DNA of 64,000 bases, from NCBI GenBank assembly GCA_942493375.1, contig OW818698.1:6820001-6884000 (forward strand), read 5' to 3'. Each line of letters starts with the position of its first letter. The stretch's first letter is position 1. Below are positions 8,519 to 16,695 of this stretch, piece after piece. The stretch is from G942493375 sp942493375 (GTDB lineage Bacteria > Armatimonadota > UBA5829). The translations under genes were made by a program, and so were the position numbers. Under the pieces are notes generated by a model that searched no databases, was not told the DNA's origin, and saw only the letters and a list, made by a program, of their open reading frames with translations.

Positions 8519-9655
8519 ATGAAAATCACAAAACTGGAAACAATTAATGTCCTGCCAAGATGGCTTTTTCTGAAGATTCATACCGATGAAGGTCTGGTCG
8601 GATATGGCGAACCAATCGTGGAAGGTAGAGCCAGGACAGTGGCAATGGCTGTCAAAGAGATTGAACCATATCTTATAGGGCAGGACCCTCGCGATATAGA
8701 AAGACACTGGCAAACAATCTATAGGGGAACGTTTTACCGCGGTGGCCCGGTGCTTGTAAGCGCTCTCAGTGGCATAGAACAAGCTCTGTGGGACATCAAG
8801 GGTAAATACTACAATATGCCTGTCTATGAGATGCTGGGAGGGGCTGTGCGCTCCAGAATCAGAATGTACGCAGGTTGCGGTGGAGATACTCCCGAGTCCG
8901 CAGCAGCAAGTGCCCTCGCTAGAAAAAACCAGGGGTTCACTGCACTAAAGACCGGAGCTGATGCACCTTGCAGAAACATTGATACGATGGAGTTCCTGGA
9001 ACGACAAACTAATCGCCTTGCTGCAATGCGGGAAGCTGTTGGGACAGGTGTCGATATTGCTATTGACTTCCACGGTAGAATCAGTCCAGCAATGGCAATA
9101 CGTATGGCACAAGCCTTTGAACCCTATTGTCCTATGTTTATAGAAGAGCCCTGCCTGCCGGAAAATGTCGACGCAATGGTGAGGATCGCCCAATCGACTA
9201 CCATTCCCATTGCTACTGGTGAGAGAGTATTCACAAGATGGGGATTTAGAGAATTGCTTGAAAAGCAGGCAGTAGCTGTTGTGCAGCCTGATCTGTGCCA
9301 TGCAGGTGGTATATTTGAAGCAAGAAAGATTGCTGCAATGGCTGAAGTCTACTATGCATCCATTGCTCCGCATAACCCACTGGGACCAATATCATTGGCG
9401 TCGTGCCTGCAACTTGATGCCTGCACACCCAATTTCCTGATCCAGGAACATCCGGGTATGGAAGAAAAGTGGGATCTAGGGGTAGGGTATCTGAAGCAGC
9501 CATTCGTAATAACAGATGGTTATATCGACCTGCCCAAAGGTCCGGGACTCGGTATAGAACTCGATGATGATTTCATTGCAGAGCATACATATTCCGGTGA
9601 ATGGGACACTCCCAGACTTACCCACGCTGACGATGGATCATTCGCTGAATGGTAG
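8519..9655 (+). CDS. dgoD: D-galactonate dehydratase-type enolase-superfamily enzyme
   Basis: This enzyme dehydrates an aldonate (D-galactonate in the prototype) to the 2-keto-3-deoxy acid. The 378-residue product aligns almost gaplessly in the N-terminal and active-site regions with E. coli DgoD. It keeps the Mg2+ ligands Asp183 (IDFHGR), Glu209 (FIEEP) and Glu235 (TGER), and the acid/base residues His185 and His285 (APHNPLGP) at the same numbers. The tail HADDGSFAEW resembles DgoD's HEDNSVAEW. The partner KDGal kinase and aldolase are not in the window. It is co-transcribed with the upstream SDR and ends at a bidirectional terminator. Confidence 0.9.
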   Translation: MKITKLETINVLPRWLFLKIHTDEGLVGYGEPIVEGRARTVAMAVKEIEPYLIGQDPRDIERHWQTIYRGTFYRGGPVLVSALSGIEQALWDIKGKYYNMPVYEMLGGAVRSRIRMYAGCGGDTPESAAASALARKNQGFTALKTGADAPCRNIDTMEFLERQTNRLAAMREAVGTGVDIAIDFHGRISPAMAIRMAQAFEPYCPMFIEEPCLPENVDAMVRIAQSTTIPIATGERVFTRWGFRELLEKQAVAVVQPDLCHAGGIFEARKIAAMAEVYYASIAPHNPLGPISLASCLQLDACTPNFLIQEHPGMEEKWDLGVGYLKQPFVITDGYIDLPKGPGLGIELDDDFIAEHTYSGEWDTPRLTHADDGSFAEW

Positions 9656-9667
9656 ATTGAATACTAT

Positions 9668-9703
9668 ATTATTCCTCGGGGCAAGGGCGCCCCGAGGAAT
9701 AAT
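9668..9703. terminator. Bidirectional rho-independent terminator between dgoD and kdsB
   Basis: A perfect 15-bp stem, ATTATTCCTCGGGGC / GCCCCGAGGAATAAT, with a 6-base loop, flanked by A/T-rich sequence on both sides. It separates convergent genes and can serve both. Confidence 0.85.
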
Positions 9704-9706
9704 GAA

Positions 9707-10435
9707 TTATTTTGCAGACAGTATCTGACAGACCTGTTCCATATCTTCAGGAGTATCAACACCAACTGGTCTTGCATCGGTCTGAGACATTGCAATGATA
9801 TACCCGTGCTCAAGAGCCCTCAGTTGTTCCAGGCACTCACATTGCTCCAGCGGTGTTGATGATAGGCGTGAATAGGTGAATAAGAAATCGCGCTTATATG
9901 CATAAATCCCTGCATGCCCAAATATTGGCTGGCCTTCCAGAGGTTTACGCTGGTAGGGTAAAGGACTCCTTGAGAAATACATAGCTCTGTTCAATCTGTT
10001 CACGACAACCTTGACTAGATTGGGGTCTTGAGCCTCTGTTTCACTGATTGCATACATCAGACTGGACATGCCAGCTTCCGAATCAGACTGCAGGGTTCTT
10101 GCCACCAATTCGATATTGGCAGATTCCATAAGTGGCTCATCGCCCTGGATATTGACAATAATTTCGGCATCAATGTTTTCAGCGGCTTCTGCTATGCGGT
10201 CAGTTCCGGATGTATGTTTGTCGCTGGTCATAACTGCTTTGCCACCGAATGCTGCTACTCTGTCCACAATTTCCTGATCGCACGTGGCAACCAGGATATC
10301 ATTGACATTGCTGCATTTGGTAGCGCTCTCATATACCCACTGTATCATCGGTTTTCCGCAGATCTCAACCAGAGGCTTTCCCGGGAAACGAGTGGATGCC
10401 ATTCTGGCAGGGATAATTACTGCAATTTTATTCAA
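9707..10435 (-). CDS. kdsB: 3-deoxy-manno-octulosonate cytidylyltransferase
   Basis: KdsB activates Kdo with CTP to CMP-Kdo for the inner core of lipopolysaccharide. The 242-residue product starts (M)NKIAVIIPARMASTRFPGKP, the nucleotidyltransferase signature of the family, followed by NIQGDEPL and FSRSPLPY. Its presence argues for an LPS-type outer membrane. The start is TTG at 10433-10435, with AAGGAG upstream, and overlaps the dprA stop as TTGA. The other Kdo genes are not in the window. Confidence 0.93.
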   Translation of the reverse strand: MNKIAVIIPARMASTRFPGKPLVEICGKPMIQWVYESATKCSNVNDILVATCDQEIVDRVAAFGGKAVMTSDKHTSGTDRIAEAAENIDAEIIVNIQGDEPLMESANIELVARTLQSDSEAGMSSLMYAISETEAQDPNLVKVVVNRLNRAMYFSRSPLPYQRKPLEGQPIFGHAGIYAYKRDFLFTYSRLSSTPLEQCECLEQLRALEHGYIIAMSQTDARPVGVDTPEDMEQVCQILSAK

Positions 10436-11529
10436 AGAAGACTCCTTACATATGTGTGTCCGGGCAGCCTCTTGATTACTCCACGCATCTCTAATAACGT
10501 CAATGCTCCGGAGATAACATGCGCAGGCAGACCGGTTTTGTCTATTATATCGTCCACCGCAACCGGATCAAGGCTGAGCAATGATACTATTTTGCTTTCC
10601 TGATCCGTCAGGATCGGCAACGGAAGTGAAGGTTGAGATGAATTATCGGTATCATTAGAAGAGATTCCAAGTTCAGCCAAAATGTCATCTACATTCTCTA
10701 CTAGTTTTGCACCATCTTTTATGAGCTTATGACAACCACGATTGCGCTCATCATCAACATTTCCAGGCACTGCATATACGTCCCGGCCTTGTTCAGCTGC
10801 ATACCCGGCAGTTATCAGAGCACCGCTGCTTTCCGGGCTTTGACACACCAATACACCAATGCTCAGACCACTTATAAGCCTGTTTCGAGGAGGAAACCTC
10901 CACGGTTCCGGTTGTGAACCAAGTGGAAATTCTGAGATTACTGCTCCGCTTCCGGTAATAGTATCAAAGAGCTGCTGGTTTTCTGATGGATAATTAACAT
11001 CGACACCGCAGCCCAATACTGCAACTGTTCTACCACCGCCAGCTAGAGCCCCTCTATGAGCACAAGTGTCTATACCCCTTGCTCCTCCACTGATGATCGC
11101 AAGTCCTCTACTTGATAAGTCCTTCGCCAACCTTTCTGCTATGGCTCTTCCATACGGTGATGCTTTTCTTGATCCCACTATGCCTATGGCGAGTTTATCT
11201 TTTTCCAGTAATTCTCCACGGACATAAAGTAGAATGGGTGGATCGAATATCTCTTTTAGCGGAGCAGGATAGTTATCTGAGGTGATTGGCAGAAGATTGA
11301 GGTTTAACTTTTCGATGAGCTGAAGGTCCTTCTCAATTGCAGCAGGAACAGGTAATCGAAGTTTTTCTTTTACGCGTTCTGAAAGTATCCCAACATTTAC
11401 CAGTTGTGCATCATCTGCATTAAATACTGCATCGGGAGAACCAAAGTGTTGAATAAGTCCGACAGCCACACGAGGAGCCAGCTCCAGCCTGCTCAGCCGG
11501 AGCCAACTCCTTATGTCGCCAATGTCCAT
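10432..11529 (-). CDS. dprA: DNA-processing protein DprA/Smf
   Basis: DprA binds incoming single-stranded DNA and loads RecA during natural transformation. The 365-residue product has an N-terminal HhH/SAM-like segment, the Rossmann-fold core (GIVGSRKASPYG, ISGGARGIDTCAH, then SEFPLGSQP and FPPRNRLISGLS), and a C-terminal winged-helix segment. The ATG at 11527-11529 is chosen by homology: the longer in-frame extension runs through the upstream PQQ-propeller gene's low-complexity end. It starts 7 bases after that gene and ends overlapping kdsB, so the three form an operon. Confidence 0.92.
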   Translation of the reverse strand: MDIGDIRSWLRLSRLELAPRVAVGLIQHFGSPDAVFNADDAQLVNVGILSERVKEKLRLPVPAAIEKDLQLIEKLNLNLLPITSDNYPAPLKEIFDPPILLYVRGELLEKDKLAIGIVGSRKASPYGRAIAERLAKDLSSRGLAIISGGARGIDTCAHRGALAGGGRTVAVLGCGVDVNYPSENQQLFDTITGSGAVISEFPLGSQPEPWRFPPRNRLISGLSIGVLVCQSPESSGALITAGYAAEQGRDVYAVPGNVDDERNRGCHKLIKDGAKLVENVDDILAELGISSNDTDNSSQPSLPLPILTDQESKIVSLLSLDPVAVDDIIDKTGLPAHVISGALTLLEMRGVIKRLPGHTYVRSLL

Positions 11530-11536
11530 CAGACTA

Positions 11537-13225
11537 TTAGAATCCAGCCATAGGAGGAGGGGGTGGAGGCATATCTCGTCCACCACCTGGGGCACCCGGC
11601 ATATTTCGTCCGCCAGCACCGCCAGCACCACCAGCACCCATACCACCCATTCCAGGCATCCGACCACCAGGCTGGTATTGCGGAGTTTCTTTACTCTTAG
11701 GTCCGAGTTCTTCGTTGAGTGCAGGAGGAAGAATCGCAGGGTCAACTACAAATCCCCACTCCTGGTTGAGCTCAGTTCCAAAGTTGTCTTTTACTTTGAT
11801 AGCTAACAGATGTTTTCCTTCATCAAGGACTCTCGTCTGCAGACCAGTAGTTGCAGGCTTAACTTTATAAGCTACCAGAGATTTTTTATAATCTATTTCA
11901 AAAGGTAAGGGCTTTCCGTCCAGTGTGAAAAGAATACTGGAGAAATTAATACCGCTGCCCACATCAGTCAGGACTGCTGACATTTGAATAGGTGGAACAC
12001 CTGAAATAGGTTGTTCGGCGTTTGGATACATTCCCAATATAACCGGCTTTTCATTGTCCGGAGCATCCGGAGCAAGACAGAACAGCGTGCCGTTTGTTGG
12101 TAGAACATACAGTGAGCCATTAGAGAGCGTAGGCATAGCCTTTACGTTGGTAACTTCAACACCTACGTCTGTGTTTCTATCAACAAAGACATAAGTCCAT
12201 GCAAGAGTTCCATCTTCCAGGTCATACGCACTCAGTAATCCATCTCGACTCATGACATATATTTTGTTATCAGCGACAATCGGACCGGTTACAGCTCTCA
12301 GTTTCAGATCAACTGGTTTGGTCCATTTTACAATAGGGTCACGAATAGTCATTTTATATGAATACAGTTTGTTGTTGTTACAAGCTACATAGAATTCATT
12401 TCCAACAACCACAGGATTACCTGAAATATCGGATGGAAGTGTAATTCGCCATTTCTGTGAGCCACTTCTTATGGATAGTCCCACAAGAGTATTGGAATAT
12501 CCGATCATCACAACATCTCCGCCGATAACTGGTGTACAATTGCCAGGAGGAGACTGAAGACGGGTTGACCACTTGGTCTTGCCATTTGACAGGTTAATGC
12601 CATATATGTTGCCGTCCATGGCTGCAGCCACCAGGATTGTGGAAGATGCAGCTAAGCCTACAGATATGTCATCGGAGCCTACAAATAATTTGGGCCATAC
12701 CGATTTACCTGTAGCTGGATCAAGAGCGCGAACTGTATTGTCATCTGAACCGACGATCAAGACACCAGTATCGGTGACAATGGGTGCTGAACGGACGGAT
12801 CCACCGGTTGCCTGGAACCATTCGATTGCTCCTGTTGTTGCATTCAGACAATAAACATTCTTATCGCCTGAACCAAAGAACAGATGACCATCATAGACAC
12901 ATGGTGTGCCTTTGACAGCGCCGTCCAGTGCTTTTTCTTTGGGGTATTTCCACTTAAGTGCACCAGTGTCTGCCTCTACGGCATAGACTGTTGTTCCTGA
13001 AGCAAAGTAACATATCCCTTTTGAGACAACTACAGAAGCTGTGCTGTTCTCATAAGCCGGGGTTTGATACTGCCACATTACTGCGAGCGGCAGTTTGATC
13101 TGCTCCGGAGTGTATCCGCTCTGATCCGGTCCGAATCTTCCCATTGCCCAATCGGCCCCATAAGCGCTCGAAGCCAGGAGCAAGGCCGGAAGGATAGCCG
13201 AAAATACAATACGGCGGTAATGCAT
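11537..13225 (-). CDS. Exported PQQ-type beta-propeller protein with Gly/Pro-rich tail
   Basis: The 562-residue protein has a signal peptide (MHYRRIVFSAILPALLLASSAYG), then PQQ/BamB-like blade repeats (GALKWKYP, GAIEWFQAT, GKSVWPK, GKTKWSTRL, GTLAWTY) to about residue 400, then an Ig-like segment, and a tail rich in Gly, Pro and Met (GMGGMGAGGAGGAGG, PPPPPP). Such propellers usually act as envelope scaffolds, like BamB, or as quinoprotein relatives; PQQ ligands are not identifiable by eye. ATG 13225 is chosen because GGAGG lies 7 bases upstream and the signal peptide starts there. Confidence 0.75.
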   Translation of the reverse strand: MHYRRIVFSAILPALLLASSAYGADWAMGRFGPDQSGYTPEQIKLPLAVMWQYQTPAYENSTASVVVSKGICYFASGTTVYAVEADTGALKWKYPKEKALDGAVKGTPCVYDGHLFFGSGDKNVYCLNATTGAIEWFQATGGSVRSAPIVTDTGVLIVGSDDNTVRALDPATGKSVWPKLFVGSDDISVGLAASSTILVAAAMDGNIYGINLSNGKTKWSTRLQSPPGNCTPVIGGDVVMIGYSNTLVGLSIRSGSQKWRITLPSDISGNPVVVGNEFYVACNNNKLYSYKMTIRDPIVKWTKPVDLKLRAVTGPIVADNKIYVMSRDGLLSAYDLEDGTLAWTYVFVDRNTDVGVEVTNVKAMPTLSNGSLYVLPTNGTLFCLAPDAPDNEKPVILGMYPNAEQPISGVPPIQMSAVLTDVGSGINFSSILFTLDGKPLPFEIDYKKSLVAYKVKPATTGLQTRVLDEGKHLLAIKVKDNFGTELNQEWGFVVDPAILPPALNEELGPKSKETPQYQPGGRMPGMGGMGAGGAGGAGGRNMPGAPGGGRDMPPPPPPMAGF

Positions 13226-13344
13226 CAATCTGCCTCCACAAGTATACATAGGTTTTAGTATTCCTGATATGCCTCGGTGGTTGAACGATGACAATCCACC
13301 AAGGCTAATATCGCACAATGCGCACTAAATGTGTTTTCTACAGA

Positions 13345-14367
13345 CTACTGCGGGTTTCCTGCATTAGTTGGTATTTTTTCAAGACCGGCTGCTGCCTGGG
13401 CTTTTATACCATCAGCAATGCTCTGATAATTACGTGTGCCGGCAGTAATCTTAGAGTCTTTAACAAACTGCTGGAATGCGGTCATTACAGAAGCATTAGC
13501 TCCTGCTTTCTCGACTGCCATTTGTTCCTTTAGCAACTCTTTGACATCCTCGAAAGGTGTCTTTGTTCCGGGTTTCTTGTCTCCCATTTTTGCAATATAC
13601 CATTTCTTGTCTGAAGCTTTCAGAGTATTGGTATATTTGCCTTTTTCCAGCTTCCAGGCTGCCTTGAATATATCATCAGGGACACCAGGGGTTCCTTCTG
13701 TAATCAGAGCCTTGTTGCCTTTTGCAGTCTTGCCTGCTGGAGCTTCGCTGAATTGTGTGGCGACTTTAACGAAATCAGCGCCTGTCTGCAGTTTCTGATA
13801 AGCTTTTTTTGCTTTTACAGCATCAGCTACCACTATAATAGACAATTCAGCTTCATCAGGAGCTTTATAAGGGGAACGAGGAGCCTTTAAAGCTGCATCG
13901 TAATTCTTCTTTACATCCTCATCTGATATGACAATGTTTTTCGTAAGAACATTTACAAAAGACTGCTGAACAGTGAGTTTTTGTTTCAACTGGTCGAGTG
14001 ACATGCCGGTCTGCATCAGGAACATATCCATGTTGCCGCCAGCTTGTTTTTTGAAAAAGTCTAATTTGGCTTGAATCTGGGCGTCTGTTGCAGCTGCACC
14101 ATTGTTTTTAGCATACTGCAGAACCAGAGTCTCGTTGAACAAATCCTCAGCAGCTTTAACACCTGCTGGAATTGGACCATTCTGAGTGGTAATTGGCACA
14201 TTTTCAAGTCTTGTGTAGAAATCGCTCTTTGCAACGGGTTCGCCATTAATCGTTGCGAATGTGTCCGGGCTGAGCGTTGGTTGAACGGGGGCATCCTGAG
14301 CATAGACCTGCATAGATAAAATTGCAGACATTGCCAGAATAATTGTAATCACTTTCTTGAAAGTCAT
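13345..14367 (-). CDS. Exported parvulin-type peptidyl-prolyl isomerase (SurA/PrsA-like)
   Basis: A periplasmic or envelope chaperone/foldase of 340 residues. It has a signal peptide (MTFKKVITIILAMSAILSMQVYAQ), a SurA-N-like helical domain beginning DTFATINGEPVAKSDF, and a parvulin rotamase segment at about 170-270 (ELSIIVVADAVKAKKAYQKL, FVKVATQFSEAP, GVPDDIFKAAWKLEKGKY). No lipobox Cys is seen. AGGAGGG precedes the ATG. In diderms this class assists outer-membrane protein folding, and the neighbouring exported propeller would be consistent. Confidence 0.85.
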   Translation of the reverse strand: MTFKKVITIILAMSAILSMQVYAQDAPVQPTLSPDTFATINGEPVAKSDFYTRLENVPITTQNGPIPAGVKAAEDLFNETLVLQYAKNNGAAATDAQIQAKLDFFKKQAGGNMDMFLMQTGMSLDQLKQKLTVQQSFVNVLTKNIVISDEDVKKNYDAALKAPRSPYKAPDEAELSIIVVADAVKAKKAYQKLQTGADFVKVATQFSEAPAGKTAKGNKALITEGTPGVPDDIFKAAWKLEKGKYTNTLKASDKKWYIAKMGDKKPGTKTPFEDVKELLKEQMAVEKAGANASVMTAFQQFVKDSKITAGTRNYQSIADGIKAQAAAGLEKIPTNAGNPQ

Positions 14368-14673
14368 TTAACGAGTCCCTCCTGATTTACACCCAATTAT
14401 GTCAGAGTGCAGATGATTAGTCAATCGTAATAGCAAGAGTAGTGAATTATATTCCAACTGCGTGGTGTAGCCAGTCGAAAATGTATCTTTTAGCCGGTCG
14501 TAGATGGAAAGGTCTGCATGGAATTCTGCAAACACCATTCAGATTGGGAATAGATCCTGGAGCTCTTGACATTATGAATAGACAGCACTACCCTCTATTA
14601 GTAATTGTAGTGTATTGATAAGACGCAAATATTGAGCTGTATGTTCATTTTGTTTTTCGTATTGGAGGATGAT
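14368..14673. other. Divergent intergenic region with a promoter for the NagA-like gene
   Basis: This 306-base gap separates the divergent parvulin and NagA-like genes. A promoter candidate reads on the plus strand: TTGACA (14566-14571), 17-base spacer, TACCCT (14589-14594). A 45-codon open frame at 14481-14618 (MYLLAGRRWKGLHGIL...) has no ribosome-binding site or recognisable homology and is probably not a gene. Confidence 0.5.
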
Positions 14674-15834
14674 ATGGGTTTTGATCTAGTTATCAGAAAT
14701 GGATTGGTGTCTGCTGATGGTCGACAAATAAAGGCAGACATAGGAATTGTAAACGGACATATCGATTGTATTGATTCACAGATCAAGTCTGCACAGGAAA
14801 TCGATGCATCAGATATGATTGTGCTACCCGGTTTCGTGGACATTCATATGCACGGTATCGGGTTTGAGTCGGTTACTAGTGGAGACTTAACAAAGATAGC
14901 ACAGTTGGAGGCAGCTCAAGGCACATCTTCATTTGTCGCGGCATTATTTGCTCCTCCTGAAGAGAGTGTTGATAATTTACGCAGGCATCGAGATGCTACC
15001 GATGATCTACGGGCCTTACCTCAACTCGCTGGATTCAGGCTGGAATCACCATATCTTGGATACACCGGTGCTGGAATACCGCGAGACCTTGCACCAGTTA
15101 GTCGAAAGTTGACAGATTCTCTGTTGGAAGCAAGTAACGGTCATATTCTTATCTGGGATATTTCACCGGAGATTGACAATGCATGTGAAGAGATCAGTTA
15201 CCTCTCTTCAAAAGGGATAGTGTGTTCCCTCGCGCATACAAGGGCAACGATTGAACAGGCTAGATCAGGAGTTGATGCAGGAGCTCGCTTGGTTACACAT
15301 TTATACGACACATTTGTGGTCCCTGAAATGATAGATCCAGGTGTATATCCGGTGTCGTTAATTGACTATGTACTCACAGACGACAGATTGAGTTGCGAGA
15401 TTATTGGCGATGGGACGCATGTGCATCCGATTCTAGTAGAAAAAGCATTGCGATGCAAAGGACTGGATAATGTTGTATTTGTAACCGACAGCAACCTGGG
15501 TGCAGGATTGCCTGATGGAGACTATGATCTTCCTGGTGGTTGGGGGATGGCAAGGGTTTCAGGCCCTAACAATGGAGTCAGACTGATCGATCGAGAGATG
15601 GGTCTGGCAGGTAGTGCTCTCACCCCTGTGGGATCATTCAGAAATGCTATTCATATGTTCGGTCAGGATATCGCAACTGCTTCAAGATTGTGTTCTCTGA
15701 ATCCAGCCAGATTATTGGGTCTTAACAAAGGAATTATTGCTCCTGGTTACGATGCAGACCTGGTTATACTGGATAAGGACTTAAATGTCAGATATACAGT
15801 ATCGAGTGGTCACGTCGTATATTCTGCACAATAA
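14674..15834 (+). CDS. NagA-like amidohydrolase (N-acetylglucosamine-6-phosphate deacetylase family)
   Basis: A 386-residue amidohydrolase-superfamily protein. It has the metal-binding VLPGFVDIHMHG segment, the family's glutamate site in altered form (LESPYLG where NagA proteins have LEGPF), SLAHTRAT, THLYD, DGTHVHP and the catalytic Asp in VTDSN. NagA removes acetate from GlcNAc-6-P in amino-sugar catabolism. The altered glutamate loop suggests either a distant NagA or a related deacetylase. ATG 14674 is chosen because GGAGG lies just upstream. A ROK kinase lies 4.6 kb downstream, but no nagB is present. Confidence 0.75.
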   Translation: MGFDLVIRNGLVSADGRQIKADIGIVNGHIDCIDSQIKSAQEIDASDMIVLPGFVDIHMHGIGFESVTSGDLTKIAQLEAAQGTSSFVAALFAPPEESVDNLRRHRDATDDLRALPQLAGFRLESPYLGYTGAGIPRDLAPVSRKLTDSLLEASNGHILIWDISPEIDNACEEISYLSSKGIVCSLAHTRATIEQARSGVDAGARLVTHLYDTFVVPEMIDPGVYPVSLIDYVLTDDRLSCEIIGDGTHVHPILVEKALRCKGLDNVVFVTDSNLGAGLPDGDYDLPGGWGMARVSGPNNGVRLIDREMGLAGSALTPVGSFRNAIHMFGQDIATASRLCSLNPARLLGLNKGIIAPGYDADLVILDKDLNVRYTVSSGHVVYSAQ

Positions 15835-16137
15835 TTAATTTAAAGCTGGTATTTCCATCAGTACAGAGCACGCCTGGTGCAGGGCATAACTAATATGTAA
15901 ATAGTTGAATATAGAAAAGTGAAATAATTGTTTGGAATTGTGCAGCAAGCTGAAACAGAGTGTCGTCATGTTTCCTTGGGCGCTCAGTATTGAGCCATTC
16001 TTTTGTGAACGTGTTTGCAATTGGTTGGGATGGTTGAATCCTGAACATGTGAGTTGGACGGTTAGCGTTTAGCGCAGGCTTCGTGGAGCTTGAGAGTATT
16101 GACAGCACGAGGCAAATCTGTAGGCTGCTGAAATAAT

Positions 16138-16275
16138 ACCGGATACCGAAAAGGGCAAAACCCGAGTGATCGGGTGACGCAAAGCTACGGGACTCTGGTC
16201 TGGTGCAAGCGTAAGGCTGATCCACAGTGTGGATTTGACCTGCACCGGAAGTGAGTTGGCCGGGTTGCCGAAGGT
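16138..16275 (+). ncRNA. Cyclic-di-GMP-I (GEMM-I) riboswitch aptamer with enlarged P3
   Basis: The conserved core is evident: AAGGGCAAAACC, P2 CCCGA-GTGA-TCGGG with a GNRA tetraloop (161-174), GACGCAAAGCTACGGGACT, and the 3' core GGCCGGGTTGCCGA. P3 is unusual. GACTC/GAGTT (191-195 with 253-257) is followed by a 9-bp helix TCTGGTGCA/TGCACCGGA (199-207 with 241-249) and a 33-base insert containing its own hairpin ATCCAC-AGT-GTGGAT (16220-16234). The aptamer should bind c-di-GMP. It heads a leader of about 420 more bases before the activase gene. Aptamer identity is firm; the limits and the regulatory sense are inferred. Confidence 0.82.
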
Positions 16276-16695
16276 CTGGCAAGGATGTGCGGCCCCATTG
16301 AGGGGGCGTTCTGTGTGCCGTGAATGTTCGTAAAGCGGACTTGTTGCGGGGGAACGTAAACGGCTCAGGCTGTTTCCGAAAGAGACTGGTTTCATCCCTG
16401 TCGGTGTCTGGAAGTGGGAGGTGCGACAGGATAATCATAGACTCAGTTACCACAATCTGAATTCGCTGCGTATTATTTTTTATAGGATACCACGTATGCG
16501 GAGAGGGCACTTCCGGCAGATCGCCGGGCGGACATTTCGACTTCCAATGCATTGTCCTGCCCGGTGATCTGTTTGGCTTTGTACGGTTTGTAGCGAAGGA
16601 ATTTATTCTTCTAAGCAAGAACTATTCTTATGTTGATGTTTTTATGGCAGCAGGTGGATTGGTTCGCCTGCTGTTTTCGCTGTTGGAGGATTTCT
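16276..16695 (+). ncRNA. Long structured leader downstream of the c-di-GMP aptamer
   Basis: No plausible gene lies here. Several hairpins can be read: GCCCC/GGGGGC (about 16282-16297), CCTGTCG/CGACAGG (about 16397-16430), and a long near-perfect stem CAGATCGCCGGGCGGACA (16517-16534) with TGTCC-T-GCCCGGTGATCTG (16553-16571), followed by T-rich sequence. A shorter hairpin CCGGC-AGATC-GCCGG (16513-16526) uses the same left arm and would compete with the long stem. This is a reasonable expression platform for the riboswitch. The 300 bases before the aptamer (15835-16137) hold no feature that I recognise. Confidence 0.55.

Noticed and set aside
14481..14515. Possible sixth copy of the nested palindrome (CTTTTAGCCGGTCGTAG)
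   Set aside because: Only one block resembles the family; the flanking arms are absent, so chance similarity is more likely.
14481..14618. 45-codon open frame upstream of the NagA-like gene
   Set aside because: No Shine-Dalgarno, no homology, and the promoter of the next gene runs through it.
16030..16440. RNase P or tmRNA gene
   Set aside because: I looked for the RNase P universal core (GAGGAAAGTCC, ACAGAA) and for tmRNA ends and found neither; the c-di-GMP aptamer explains the conserved part.
15890..16618. Long minus-strand open frames across the riboswitch leader
   Set aside because: They lie over an RNA with clear GEMM-I core sequence on the plus strand, have no ribosome-binding site and their translations show low-complexity Ser/Thr/Pro composition with no family resemblance.
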